From Baylisascaris procyonis (taxonomy: Eukaryota > Nematoda > Chromadorea > Rhabditida > Ascarididae), in contig JAZARR010000184.1 in assembly GCA_037389465.1 (NCBI GenBank), positions 372,001 to 436,000 of the forward strand: a stretch of 64,000 nucleotides of DNA, in the 5' to 3' direction. This document shows positions 15,001 to 28,493 of the stretch, piece by piece; the stretch's first letter is position 1, and each line of letters begins with the position of its first letter. The notes under the pieces were generated by a model. It had not been told where the DNA came from. It did not search any database and was given only the letters and a program-made list of their open reading frames with translations. The position numbers were made by a program, and so were the translations under genes.

Positions 15001-17401
15001 ACATGTCACGGTCAGCATATTTGCCATGACATTCCCAAGTTTATCTTGGCCAACATGTCACGGTCAGCATATTTGCCATGACATTCCCAAGTTTATCTTG
15101 GCCAACATGTCACGGTCAGCATATTTGCCATGACATTCCCAAGTTTATCTTGGCCAACATGTCACGGTCAGCATATTTGCCATGACATTCCCAAGTTTAT
15201 CTTGGCCAACATGTCACGGTCAGCATATTTGCCATGACATTCCCAAGTTTATCTTGGCCAACATGTCACGGTCAGCATATTTGCCATGACATTCCCAAGT
15301 TTATCTTGGCCAACATGTCACGGTCAGCATATTTGCCATGACATTCCCAAGTTTATCTTGGCCAACATGTCACGGTCAGCATATTTGCCATGACATTCCC
15401 AAGTTTATCTTGGCCAACATGTCACGGTCAGCATATTTGCCATGACATTCCCAAGTTTATCTTGGCCAACATGTCACGGTCAGCATATTTGCCATGACAT
15501 TCCCAAGTTTATCTTGGCCAACATGTCACGGTCAGCATATTTGCCATGACATTCCCAAGTTTATCTTGGCCAACATGTCACGGTCAGCATATTTGCCATG
15601 ACATTCCCAAGTTTATCTTGGCCAACATGTCACGGTCAGCATATTTGCCATGACATTCCCAAGTTTATCTTGGCCAACATGTCACGGTCAGCATATTTGC
15701 CATGACATTCCCAAGTTTATCTTGGCCAACATGTCACGGTCAGCATATTTGCCATGACATTCCCAAGTTTATCTTGGCCAACATGTCACGGTCAGCATAT
15801 TTGCCATGACATTCCCAAGTTTATCTTGGCCAACATGTCACGGTCAGCATATTTGCCATGACATTCCCAAGTTTATCTTGGCCAACATGTCACGGTCAGC
15901 ATATTTGCCATGACATTCCCAAGTTTATCTTGGCCAACATGTCACGGTCAGCATATTTGCCATGACATTCCCAAGTTTATCTTGGCCAACATGTCACGGT
16001 CAGCATATTTGCCATGACATTCCCAAGTTTATCTTGGCCAACATGTCACGGTCAGCATATTTGCCATGACATTCCCAAGTTTATCTTGGCCAACATGTCA
16101 CGGTCAGCATATTTGCCATGACATTCCCAAGTTTATCTTGGCCAACATGTCACGGTCAGCATATTTGCCATGACATTCCCAAGTTTATCTTGGCCAACAT
16201 GTCACGGTCAGCATATTTGCCATGACATTCCCAAGTTTATCTTGGCCAACATGTCACGGTCAGCATATTTGCCATGACATTCCCAAGTTTATCTTGGCCA
16301 ACATGTCACGGTCAGCATATTTGCCATGACATTCCCAAGTTTATCTTGGCCAACATGTCACGGTCAGCATATTTGCCATGACATTCCCAAGTTTATCTTG
16401 GCCAACATGTCACGGTCAGCATATTTGCCATGACATTCCCAAGTTTATCTTGGCCAACATGTCACGGTCAGCATATTTGCCATGACATTCCCAAGTTTAT
16501 CTTGGCCAACATGTCACGGTCAGCATATTTGCCATGACATTCCCAAGTTTATCTTGGCCAACATGTCACGGTCAGCATATTTGCCATGACATTCCCAAGT
16601 TTATCTTGGCCAACATGTCACGGTCAGCATATTTGCCATGACATTCCCAAGTTTATCTTGGCCAACATGTCACGGTCAGCATATTTGCCATGACATTCCC
16701 AAGTTTATCTTGGCCAACATGTCACGGTCAGCATATTTGCCATGACATTCCCAAGTTTATCTTGGCCAACATGTCACGGTCAGCATATTTGCCATGACAT
16801 TCCCAAGTTTATCTTGGCCAACATGTCACGGTCAGCATATTTGCCATGACATTCCCAAGTTTATCTTGGCCAACATGTCACGGTCAGCATATTTGCCATG
16901 ACATTCCCAAGTTTATCTTGGCCAACATGTCACGGTCAGCATATTTGCCATGACATTCCCAAGTTTATCTTGGCCAACATGTCACGGTCAGCATATTTGC
17001 CATGACATTCCCAAGTTTATCTTGGCCAACATGTCACGGTCAGCATATTTGCCATGACATTCCCAAGTTTATCTTGGCCAACATGTCACGGTCAGCATAT
17101 TTGCCATGACATTCCCAAGTTTATCTTGGCCAACATGTCACGGTCAGCATATTTGCCATGACATTCCCAAGTTTATCTTGGCCAACATGTCACGGTCAGC
17201 ATATTTGCCATGACATTCCCAAGTTTATCTTGGCCAACATGTCACGGTCAGCATATTTGCCATGACATTCCCAAGTTTATCTTGGCCAACATGTCACGGT
17301 CAGCATATTTGCCATGACATTCCCAAGTTTATCTTGGCCAACATGTCACGGTCAGCATATTTGCCATGACATTCCCAAGTTTATCTTGGCCAACATGTCA
17401 C
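1..17401. repeat. 52-bp satellite DNA array, about 334.6 tandem copies
   Basis: A 52-bp unit repeats head to tail without interruption. It starts ACATTCCCAAGTTTATCTTG and continues GCCAACATGTCACGGTCAGC and ATATTTGCCATG. The period is fixed by the text recurring exactly every 780 bases (15 units). I saw no substitution or indel on reading the array. GC is 23/52 (44%), above the surrounding AT-rich DNA. Each unit holds small dyads: CCAAG-TTTAT-CTTGG (5-bp stem, 5-nt loop), the palindromes TTGGCCAA and ACATGT, and ATGTCA paired with TGACAT 18 bases later. Since 52 is not a multiple of 3 and no long reading frame crosses it, it is not a coding repeat. The array continues beyond the left edge. It is a satellite, possibly heterochromatic; a centromeric role cannot be judged from sequence. 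Confidence 0.99.
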
Positions 17402-17428
17402 CATCGTCGTATTTACCGTTCCCAAGTT
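17402..17428. repeat. Decayed right edge of the satellite array
   Basis: The last unit begins at 17369 and is perfect through 17401. It then diverges, with a gap, but still ends in TTCCCAAGTTT, which matches unit positions 4-14. Unique sequence begins near 17429. This is the usual picture at an array margin, where homogenisation fades. Confidence 0.8.
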
Positions 17429-18890
17429 TCTAATCTCAAATAAATGAAAATTTTTCTAATCTTTTTGTTTATTCAGCTATACTTTGTTTGCATCTCCTCT
17501 CTTCCAACTTTTCGCTTTCACATTCCTCTCTGTCTATGCGAAAAATACCCGTGAAAATAAAACTTCTTTTCTTGCGGTTTCCGGGTTTGATCCGATCCCA
17601 GCTGCGGCTGCAATCAAGACCGAGTATAGTTAATGTCTGGAAAAAATGCATTTAGTGCGGGTTTAGGTAAGTGATGCACTTAAACCAAACGGAGACTAGA
17701 AATGGATTCGACCTGAACCTCCCCCCCCCCCATAATTGTTTTGACTCTTCATGTGAGAGTTGTTTTTTTTCATAGTTCAGATGTTCGAAAAATGTATTCA
17801 ATTATAAATGCATTTGGGGTTTTTCTCCTCGAAGATGAATACTCATAAATCCATGGTACCTTTAAGAGTGAATCGAGTTAAATGATCTTTGAAGAAGTGA
17901 CCTTCCATCTCAACTTTAGTTGTTTAAACAATATGGAACTTAGAAGAAGATTCTACTATCTAATGTATTTATAAACATAATCGGGTTTTGCACAGAAAAC
18001 TTCAATACTGTACATAACAGATAATATGAGGTTGTAAAGCAAATTACAGGTGATTGCAATAAAGCGAAAGCAAATTAGGAGTAACACAAATTTATGGAAG
18101 GGGAATGTTTTGGGGAAGAAAATTTTGCATGAAATCCATTTTGTTGTTTTAGCCCGTATTGACGTTTTCTCTTTTCTTTGAATGGTATTTGTGATGTTAG
18201 TATTATAATCAACCTTCGATTTCGTTAAAGGCTCCGTTGTTGGTGAAATTCAATTGAAATTTGCAAATTATTCCTCAGCATTCTGCAGTACCGATGTATC
18301 TGTATTATCGGAAACGTCCATTACTTATTACTGCGTCATTTAAAATATTCCACTTCAGTATAATCACTTTATTTGGTTTGTAATATCAGACTATTAGAGA
18401 ACATTCCAAAACGCTCCATCCATATTGCTTTTCCCAGGGCCTATCTTAGTCTGTATCAACCAAATCCCAGTGCTAAATCAAAACTCTTCAACGTGGAGTC
18501 TTTGCAATACCGCAACGTCTGTTTTGTCTTATTCTTTGTTTTAAAATTGCGTTCGGCGTTTCCGATATTCGGCGTTCAGAAATATTTCAGTTTTTTCCTC
18601 TTTGTAGTCGCCATCGATATCAGTTTCAACTGACCAATAAATGCTGCAGCACAATGTTCTGTATAATTGTTATCAATTTCGCATTGTACCAGTCTGGAAT
18701 TGGTTTCTTGCTGATGTTGTTAATGCATCCATTCGTTTATCTTTGTAAATGATATTCGTTTCAATAAAGTCTTATTTGTTATGCATCTTATGCATAACAA
18801 TGGAGTCTTACGTTTCAATAGAGTCTTATGCATCCATTCCTAAATATCTTTATTTGCCAGTGCTAACAATATTCAATCTCATAGATCGAG
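17429..18890. other. Non-coding AT-rich region between satellite and nmd-3
   Basis: About 1.46 kb with no open frame I would defend. It contains an 11-base C run (17721-17731). Near 18757-18828 a short motif occurs twice (GTTTCAATAAAGTCTTAT, then GTTTCAATAGAGTCTTAT) with an imperfect palindrome around TTATGCATCTTATGCATAA between the copies. The nmd-3 promoter should lie here, but I recognise no core element. Possible cis- or trans-splice acceptors for the nmd-3 leader are the AG at 18859-18860 (TTATTTGCCAG) and at 18883-18884 (CTCATAG). Confidence 0.6.
18757..18828. repeat. Short imperfect direct repeat with internal palindrome
   Basis: GTTTCAATAAAGTCTTAT near 18757 recurs as GTTTCAATAGAGTCTTAT about 54 bases later, one base different. 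Between them lies a TTATGCAT / ATGCATAA dyad. The first copy contains AATAAA, which could be a poly(A) signal of a plus-strand gene further left, but the satellite lies there, so this is probably coincidence. Confidence 0.5.
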
Positions 18891-21800
18891 ATGGAGGCAC
18901 TTCAACTTCAAGTTGAATCTCCAGGGCGTATCATTTGCTGTGAGTGTGGTGCATCGATTGAACCGAATGCTGCTAATATGTGTGTGGCATGTATACGATC
19001 GAAGGTCGACATCACCGAGGGAATACCAAAACAATGTATGCGTATTTATTTATCTAATTATTGCACACGAATGAACAGAAATACACCTTTAATTAGAACA
19101 TATTCCAAGACACATAAATAACAGCATAATACTTCATTTCCATCTCCGATTCTTAACAGAAATTGTGATCGCACAAGCAGGATATTAGGGAACACCTCAG
19201 CCACTTTATTTATACTTTATTTATATTCCCCCCTCCCCCCATCAGTTTTAAGCTCTGTTGTTGCTTATTTTAATAACACATCAGTTGACCGTCCATCCCC
19301 ACCCCCCCCCCACCTCACTCACTATTCAGGCAGATACTGCCAACATTTATATTATTTTTAAGGTCCCTCTCCTAGATATTATACGGCGTTGTATCTGAAA
19401 TAGCGAAATTCTTTAATAGAATCTTTTTCCGTAAGATGTCTTTAGATTGCTACCTAAATTAACTGAAGTATGTTTATTTACGAATATTTGCTTATGAGGG
19501 GATTGTGTCTTATTGCATTTTGAATCATTTAGCCATCCTTTTTATCCATATTTCTGCAGAAATTGTTTTGGAAATGAATCTCCTTATTTTCGGCATTAAA
19601 ATGTATAAATTTTTTAATTTCAGGTCAATTAACAAGTTGCAAATTTTGTGAACGTTTCTTAATGCCGCCTAATGGATGGATACGTGCACAACCCGAATCA
19701 AAGGAATTATTATCATTGGCACTTAAAAAACTCAAACCAGCAATGACAAAGGTTTGTCTTATTGCTCAGTAATGCCTCATTTATTTAAGAAAAAAGATTC
19801 TCGCATGATATGCCGTCATAGAAATTTCATAGTGCAAAAGTATTACTAAGAATTTAGCATCTCAGTGTGAAAGTATCCACCGAATATTAATCTCGATGTG
19901 CATTTTTTAGCCACAAGGTCGCAATGAATTTAAAAAAAGTTTCCACGTGTTTTTGTTATGTTTGTTCTCGCAGGAAGGAGAAGAGAGGGAAGGGCAGGGT
20001 GAGGGTTAAGGGTTCTTAAATACGCATACTGAGGGGGTCTTTCAAGATGTTTCATTCAATGTTGTCCTGAAATAAGACCAAAGATCAGAACTGTGGCGAC
20101 CGTTAGCTTGAGTTTGCAGTTATAGCGTTGTCATTAGTTGTCCTTTTTGATTTGTATTCGCTCAGAGCATTAATGCTAAGACGAAAGATCAAAGATCATA
20201 TCAGCTTTGCAGCGGTTCTTTTGAACTTACTTGCTTATATGATATGGTTGTTAACAAAGCTGCTTAGAACCTTAAACTGCAGAATAGCAATAAAACAGTT
20301 TATATTTAAGCGTAGTGGTAGTATGCTAATGCATACTATCTTATTTAATGTTATAAGGCAATTCTTGATCAAATAGGATGGAAGTGGCATAGTGAGAGAA
20401 AGTTCTAGAGAAAGTTTTGAAGGGGCAAGGGGAGGAAGGGTGGAAGGAAATTCGAGAAAGAACAAAAAGGCATAGAATTTTATCTGTCGAATTAAAGCAA
20501 ATATTGTTCTTTCCTAAATTATGAGGACATTTTTCAAAGATTTTCTAAATTTCAGAAATTTTCTCGGTTAGGCTAAGTGGAAATAGAAAGTATTTGAGCT
20601 CATATCCATCCATTTTCCCTTTCATCCTTCCTATTTCTCTTCTTTCACAGTATTATTCCCATCCCCACCCCTTTTGGCAGTAGTGGAATAGTTTATCGCG
20701 TTTTCATTGCAGCAATTATTTCATTTTATATAGACATGGTGCATTACTGTACATATGTAAACCCCAACCAGAATTGTTAGGTATGTTATTTTGTCAAATA
20801 TTAACTGAAGGGATCTATGTTATAGGTTCGATTAACGGATGCATCATTCATATGGACGGAGCCACATTCAAAGAGAATTAAAGTGAAGTTGACCATTCAA
20901 AAAGAGGTTCTCTCAGGTGCTATTCTTCAGCAAACGTTCGTCGTCGAATTTGTTATTCAAAATCAGGTACACATCATGTTTTACTCAAAAGAACCTATAA
21001 TTTATGTAGATCCCCTTGTGAAATACTAAGTGAAGAGTATTACTGCAACGATTAGAATGCTCTGAGCATCTGAGTTTAGTGCAGGGAGATTGCTTAGTGA
21101 AATAATTCCACTAATAGTACAAAAAATTGTGTGAAAATCTCTCACTTTTGAAAAAAAATCCGAATTTATCTAGTATAAGTAAAATACGGTTCTGTCACAT
21201 CTACGAGTGGAAAAGAAGTATCTTTCTAAAGGACGCTATTTTCAGATGAAGCTCGAAGGGAAAAGTGATTCTTATTAATAAGGGTTTTTCTCTGCCATAC
21301 CTATCTCAATGTGCTAACGGATTCACTTTATGCACATTAACGTTTAGATGTGTGAAGATTGTCGTCGAGTGGAAGCAAAGGATTTTTGGCGTGCATGTGT
21401 ACAGGTGCGACAACGATGCGATTTTAAGAAGACGTTGTTCTATCTGGAGCAACTCGTGCTAAAACATGAAGCACACGTTAACACGACCGGTGTGAAGCCT
21501 GTTGCCACCGGTATTGACTTCTTCTATGCGAAACAACAAGATGCGAGGAAATTCGTCGACTTCTTGCTCTCAGTGCTTCCATGCAAATATCGCTACGCAC
21601 AGGTATCCATATTTATTTCTTCTCAATAAATTATTAATCGAATTGACACAATAAGAATGCACTAAACGAAATGAATATTTACATTACCTCTCGCAGATGA
21701 GTTTCCCGTCGAATCGCACAGATCCAATGAAGGAAGCATCGCATTCCAAACGTTTTCACCACTGATTCTATTCATCGAGTCATGCACTCTTCCGATCGAG

Positions 21801-24800
21801 AAGTACCCAAACACGCTCATATGTATTGTGACTGTCTTCATATTGCCTTTACTTTATAGAATTCAGCAGTGCAAATGCATGACATTGCATTGATCATTGC
21901 TGAATTTGTTGCAGTGAAATATATCGATTTATTTTTCAATGTCTCTTTGAAAGGAAGCTCGTGCCATTTTGGAATTCATTATGGATTCGGTTTTTTTTAA
22001 AGCTCCAATTAACATAAAAATCATTGAGTAGAACAAATTTTTAAAATTTTCAGAGGGGAATGCAGGATGCAATGCCCCCTCCCCCCTCCATTTATCCATT
22101 CATCACTCTAATAAACTATATAATTTTTTTTAAGGAACTTGTCACACACGATCCAAAAAACAACACATATGACTATAAGCATACATTTTGTGTCGATATA
22201 GTACCAATCTGCAAGGATAATGTGATCTGTCTACCGAAGAGGATCGCACAATCACTCGGTAATATGAGTCAATTAGTCATTTGTCTGAGGGTCTCCAATG
22301 TTATCACGTTGATCGATCCGTCAACATTACAAATGGCCGATGTGACAGCGTAAGAGTTTTCATCTCGCAGTAGTAAACAATTCTGCAACTACTATAATAA
22401 TAGACAGTTCAATTGCATTCAATGTTAAGATGCCGTGTGCTTTGCTGTTACGATAGTATATTGCTTTTCTTTTGTGCTGTTTTATTACGGTATTTATTTA
22501 CTTGTGCTATATGCTTGTTAACATCATTTATTACTGACGACTGAAAAAAATGTATTTAGAGATAGATTGGTTTATTAGTTATTTAATCTAAGCTCAGAGA
22601 CTAGTAATTTCACTCTGATACTATTAAGGGGACGAAAGCCATCTCCGTCATGCTTAAAGGGATGTATCCATATTCCTTTTTCCACTCTGTAGGGCAATAT
22701 ATCAAACAATTTTAGATCGCAATATTGGCGTGATCCATTCGAAGCGTTATGTCAACCGAAGCAACTCACCGAGTTCTATGTGCTCGATGTTGAAGAGATA
22801 GATGACCTGAAAAGATGTGCTGGTCATGGACATGTCTCTACCAAACATCTTCTTGCTGATGTTTGGGTCGTTCGGAGTAACCAGGTTCATCATTTCGCAT
22901 CCTCAAATATCAACGCTCCCTAATCAGATATGCACAGATCTTTTCCGTTCTCTTCCACCTTCTTCATCTTTGTGCCACCAAAAAATTACTTTGGGATGCA
23001 TCCGAATAGAACTTCATTAACGCTGCAAATGATAGTAGAATTTACCGCGGCGTGAAGAGTGCGTGTCAGAATTCTTTTGTACGGCAATCACATCCGTCAT
23101 CCTCTTCTTGTGCTTAACGCCCTTTCTGGGCAGACGGAAAGGATAAACTGAGAGCGATTGATGACATTTGAACTGTTTGCAAAGGGAATAAAAAGAATAC
23201 TCAATTTTAAACGACACGATTAATGATCCGTAAATAGGCATATCATTTTGTCATTAAATGGATAAGAGAAACACACTATTTCCTCAATGTTTATGCTAAT
23301 GTTTGCACTTTTAGAGGGAAAATTCTTGACTTATAACTTATTGTGTATTAATTTGCATATTTTTTGTTTGTTTTTCGCAATAGCAGTTGTGTTTGTTGAA
23401 ATGCATAATTCTTGATATTTCCTCATCTCTTTGATTTATTTAAATTAGCTCTTTATTCTCAAGCTTTTTTAATTTATTCTGAGATCTCTATCATAGTTTA
23501 TCGATGAATCTCTAATTTAGGTGGGTGAAAGTGGTGCGCAGATGGTGTGTTGCCGTACTCATCTTGGTCACCTTCTCAAACCAGGTGATCTCGTCTTAGG
23601 TAAGCACAGTTTAATGTTCGGCTGTCATGAATATGGTGATTGTGTGGAGGCCATTTGAGCACCTATGAGGATGTGGAAAAATCAACGAAGTTTTGCAGAT
23701 TGGGCACTGATCGATTAATTACATTCTTTAGTTGTTCGATTGTGAATGATGATAGGTTAGATGAGTGTTTAATACATGCTGAGAATACAGTGTTCAGGTT
23801 TAAGATAATTGTTACATTCCTTGCTTGGTTTTTATGGTTCTTGTGATACGTCATGGTGAATGCTTTAATGGGTGAGAAATTAATGGCTTACTTGGACTGA
23901 TGTCTTCTTTTTGGTCCCTTTTGCCTTCTTTCGCCCTGATTTTAGAGGTTTGCAGTGGCTGGTCGCTACATTCGGGAAGTGCGACTTGAAAGAACATAAT
24001 CCTTATCCCCTTCCCACTCTCCTCTCTCCCCCCCCCCCACGCAACCATCCCATTTTCAGTGAAGAGGGGCTGTAAAGCTTAGCGCAGTTGATGTATTTCA
24101 TGAACCAGCCGGGTGATGTTTATTTAACTGCAAATTTTGTCCGCTAAACACACTGACATCTTATCGAATATTGATGTGTAATAATTAAAGGATTCGATAT
24201 TCTGAATAGCAATGTGAATAGCCGTGTATTGGATGAGATGAAAGCCGACAAGGTGGCCGACGTGATTCTCGTCAGAAAGGTATTCGACCGTGCACTCAGG
24301 CAGAGAAGAAGGATTTGGAAATTGAAAAGACTTGTTGCAAATGGCAATATTGTTAATGAAACTGCATCCGTGGAGAACGAATTCGAGGTAGGAGGCCATT
24401 CAATTCCCATTTATTTATTCACCTGGCTACATTTTCTGACGCAGCAGGTTTCCATTCTTAATTGAATCTAATTAATTAATTAGCGAGCAAAAAAAGAACT
24501 TATTTTCTTGCATTCTATCGTTATCATAAAATTGAAGACGCCTCTTTCGATAAGCAGGAACTGTAACTTATAACTTAAGGTGATGCTTTAGGGGTCGCAA
24601 CATCCACATTTGTTTCAACTCGAGCAGCTGTTGATCTGAATTGCTATTTTACCACTAACAGAGATCTCGAAGTCTGCGTCGCAGATAGAGTGTCACTGAT
24701 TGGATTATTTAAGGCATTAGTTTGTTGCTAGCTCGGTTATCTGGGGATGGAGTATTGTGTAATAGGCAAATTTGCGATATGATGATGTTTCTATCGTCGC

Positions 24801-25367
24801 TCACAGAATTCACATATTCTTCCGCATCCTTCACCATTACTATTTGAAATACCATTTTTTATGATAGGCCGGTAAAATAATATCTTAAATTTGAACTGCT
24901 TATACCATTGGTGGGTGCAGGTGAAGGGGTAGGAAAATGTGACTAGGCCATCCCCCTTCGTATTTAAAAGCTCTTATGGCGGAGGTGGTTCGTTTCGGCG
25001 ATATACAACTGTTTTTTGAGTTCTGTTGTCATGAGGAGTAGACAAACTTGACCAAGTTGGAAACGTTAAATTTAGGCCCAGAGCCCACGTTTGTTCACTC
25101 ATTTGAAACTAGATTAGTCGAGGATGCATCGATTTTCATCCTTCAGTATAACACGAAATCAAGAAAACGTTTACATTTAAGGGCTTTATGGAAGATCTAG
25201 AGGAAGATGAGCAAATGCGTGAGAAGGTGAATATCTACAAGGCTCGAGAACGTGTACCCCCTATCGACGAGGATGACAACTCTGTCGACTTACCACCTGG
25301 TCCTTCGTTGGCCGAGATGCTCGATGAGTTAGATATTAATGCAGATGTTGAAATGGCTGATGTTTAA
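18891..25367 (+). CDS. nmd-3: 60S ribosomal export protein NMD3 (9 exons, 504 aa, complete)
   Basis: NMD3 binds nascent 60S subunits and recruits the exportin CRM1/XPO1 to carry them out of the nucleus. Exons: 18891-19035, 19624-19751, 20826-20966, 21348-21602, 22135-22349, 22716-22884, 23521-23599, 24191-24387, 25182-25367 (TAA 25365-25367). Phases agree throughout; human NMD3 has 503 aa. Four CxxC pairs form the N-terminal zinc-finger region: CCEC (residues 16-19), CVAC (31-34), CKFC (54-57) and CEDC (140-143). Highly conserved stretches include RSKVDITEGIPKQ, HSKRIKVKLTIQKEV, VEAKDFW, VPICKDN, CRTHLGHLLKPGDLVLG and a basic RQRRR cluster near residue 390. The C-terminus carries FMEDLEEDE and LAEMLDELDI, a leucine-rich export signal of the kind CRM1 binds. 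The start ATG follows an in-frame TAG at 18882-18884, so it is well supported. Several acceptors end in AAG. Confidence 0.96.
19302..19311. repeat. Mono-C tract (10 C) in nmd-3 intron 1
   Basis: A pure C run preceded by further C-rich sequence (CCATCCCCA). It is one of several such runs in the window; see the findings. Confidence 0.9.
24028..24038. repeat. Mono-C tract (11 C) in nmd-3 intron 7
   Basis: A pure C run at the end of a pyrimidine-rich stretch (CTCTCCTCTCTCCC). No other feature is associated with it. Confidence 0.9.
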
Positions 25368-26013
25368 TGCGAATAGTTTCAAATTTCAGCTATTTTTGTG
25401 CACTTTGTGTATCATTGCATTACTTGCGATATGCAGAGTGCTATAGCTGTACCATTGGTGTGTTCATAAGGTTTTTGGTGTGGGTAAAGAGTGGAGTCTC
25501 TGCTTCTCATTATGATGCACTATCGAATTGTTTATTACTTTGCTTTTATATAACTGTTATATTCTTATTTGAACGCTTTGCTTCTTTTCGTTATCTTTAT
25601 ATTTATGGGATTGAGCTGCAATTATGTGCAGTTAAAATATATTACCAATCTGCAATTAAAAATTGCAGTGCGATTGAAATTAGCAAGTGAACGAGTGCGC
25701 AGACGGTTTGTTTTCAATGGGAACTTCTCTAAAATCACTATTAATGGAATGGAAAAAAGTTGAGTATTTAATAGGTGGTCAATCAGGTTTTTTGAATTTT
25801 CTCTTTCCGAGGAAAACTGCTTTATTGGCATTTGTTGAGTAGTAGACTCATCAGTGAGGTTTTTGAGTGTTGCGTTCTCATTTTCTGGCAAATTGCTTCG
25901 ATAGAATCCTTATTTTATGCTTTCATTTCTATCTAATTTTTAAACATTTAAAAAGATTTTTTTCAATAACTGAATAGTTGTAAAGAATGCATCCGAAATA
26001 GTATCTTCAAAAA

Positions 26014-26019
26014 AATAAA
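26014..26019 (+). terminator. Candidate poly(A) signal for nmd-3 (AATAAA)
   Basis: A canonical AATAAA on the coding strand about 650 bases after the nmd-3 stop. In an AT-rich region such hexamers arise by chance, so this is only a candidate for the 3' end. Confidence 0.25.
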
Positions 26020-28473
26020 ATATGAGGGAACAGTCATATTAATTTTTAAATGAATTAATGACTCTGTTGGGAAGCAAATAGAATAATTTCTGATTGTGTT
26101 CTTGAGAGCTTAATATAAAGAAAATGCTAAACACATAGCTGCGATACTGCTACTTTAAAGCTATCATAATATGCAAATTTTTGTTATTCTTTAGGGCTGT
26201 CATGTTATATGCTAATTGCACTTTTGTTATCTATGCACACATAGTTGCTGCATTACGAATGCCGAATAGTCGATCACTTCTTCAAATTACTGCATCTCGG
26301 GAATTGATTTTCTCTCTTTCTGTGTTATCAATAGATACTGGCTACCCTTATATATTTGCTGCCGCTTAAAAATTAGGTTACTTTACCTTCCTTGGCTGGT
26401 TGAAATATAGGTGGCAAGCAAGCGCTTCCTTCAGCTTCCCGGTCAAATATACATTCGCAAATCGAACCACCGAAAAACCGATTCGAATCCCGCATAGTTA
26501 TCCCTTTCCAACGAACACATACACGATTACTCTCGATTATCTCAGGAACATTAAAGCCAACTTGGTCAGAAATATCCTTCAAACTTTTGTTTCTTTTCTA
26601 TATTGAGGCATTGCTTTAAGACGTTTCAAATTTTTGTAAATCTTTCAGAAAATTAAAATTTGTTTATTTTTCGAACAATTTATTCCTTTATTGTTCTCTA
26701 AAGATTTTATTTTATTGAATAGTTTAATGATGCGATTTGTTTTTATTGTTTCCTCTCTAGTTTTGCATATACCTTTCAAATATTTTTGCATATATTATAG
26801 AGTTTTATTAAATTAATTGGCATTATTTCATATAAGAATTCGTTGTTTCATCGATTCCAAATAGTGTAGATTTCCAGTACATTACAGTAGGTTTTGAAAA
26901 CTTGTTGAGGAATGTTGGATGTAGGGTGGGATGGGGAAGGAAGGCAGGAAGGTCGGTCTTATCATAAACTAAGATTTTTCGATAAAGCAGGAGGGAAATT
27001 TTTCTAGTCAAAAAGTAGGTGAAATTTTCCGGAGAGAAATAGAAATTTGCCATCATTTCCGGCTTCCGGATCGACTCTCTCTCATTAGTTTTTTTCCGTC
27101 TTCCGGAAATTACTGTTGAGAGCTTCATTTGCCATTAGTGCGTTGATGTCTTACGTAAATGTTTTACGGCGGAATTTTAAATGTGTAATTGACTTCTTAT
27201 GTTCGATGGAATTATCGTTATAGTTGTTGAATCGTTGGGAAATATCGTCTTTGTCAAAAATATTTGTTGACATCTTTGTTGGAGTTTTTTTGCTAAAAAA
27301 TTTGAATAAAGAGATTAATGTAAATTTTCGGATATTATGCGGTCATTAATCCGTATATGATATCGATTGTTTAGATGATCACTTATTCGGTATTATATAG
27401 GGGTAGGGTTTTTGATAGATCCACTTAGGGTTATTTTGAGGTTGACGTTTTCATAGTCTCTTTTCTGATATTCTTCTAGCTGAACCCCTCTCTCACTCTT
27501 GGTCATGTCCATCACGGTATCTTACGGTTCATCGAGCCGGATCTTATCCTCTTATATTTAGACAAAACAAACAATTTATATTTAATGGAACTAATAGTAT
27601 ATACGTTTATCGTTGAATTGGATGAAACTGTATGATACAGTAACAATGTGGCAGTAATTGTGCAATGCTATTGATGCATATCGGTCTTTAACCTCCGCTC
27701 CCGACCTCTTTTACATTACTTTGTTTTTTTTATTATTTCTTTTCTGCTATCCTCACTACCTTTCGCTATTTCTGATTTGATTCTTCCTTTGTATTCCTGA
27801 AAAAACTTTATACATATTGGCAAGGAAAGGAAATGAAGACTCGTTTAACTTTAAAATATATATTGGTGTTATTCAGAGATGGGAGATAACAATATCCTCA
27901 TGTTATAGGGCACAACATTGAAAATGCATAACGAATGTTTTGCTGATCGATTGCATATCAATTGTTGTACATATCAAAGTGCATATCAAGCTGTTGAATA
28001 TTTTAGTGCAAATATTACACAAAGCACTTTTGTTTGTGTTAATGAAATTTCTAGTGATGAGTTAGTTATATTTGCAGTGTGCAGTTCAATTCAATGCCCC
28101 TTAGGCGGGATTATAATATGCTTCATTGTTAAACGTATATTATAAAGGAAGTAAGTTGAAGCATAAGTTCTAATAAGAGTAAATTGAAGCTATTATCGGC
28201 TATTCAAGTGGCATTGTGTTTGATAGTGTTGAGGTGTTCATTCACAGTTCTACTACCAAAGTTTGCACTATAAAATTAATATTGTTCATATTTTGGAATA
28301 TGCAATGCGGGATGGATGTAAATTAAACACGGGATTGATTGCTTATTGCTGATGTAAGCCGTTATTTGCGATGTTTATTTCTTAAGTTTTGCACTCTATA
28401 GACATTAAATATCGAAAACAATCAAATTATGCGTTTAAATTGAAATGGAAAATCGAAACGGAACAAGGAGAAA

Positions 28474-28493
28474 GGGGGGAGGCGGAGGGAGGG
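28474..28493 (+). other. G-rich tract with quadruplex potential
   Basis: Purine-only apart from one C: GGGGGG, then GG, GG, GGG and GGG separated by single bases. At least a two-tetrad quadruplex is possible on the plus strand. Confidence 0.45.

Noticed and set aside
1..17401. Apparent 780-bp higher-order repeat in the satellite
   Set aside because: 780 is 15 x 52 and 13 printed lines of 60; the longer period is a formatting effect, since all 52-bp units are identical.
1..17401. CRISPR-like array
   Set aside because: There are no unique spacers between repeats; every unit is the same, and the window is eukaryotic.
18373..18633. 86-codon plus-strand open frame upstream of nmd-3
   Set aside because: Hydrophobic, low-complexity composition with no homology and no splice partner; likely chance.
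26395..26500. Possible tRNA, from a B-box-like GATTCGAATCC
   Set aside because: The bases flanking TTCGAAT do not pair as a T-arm and no acceptor stem or anticodon arm could be formed.
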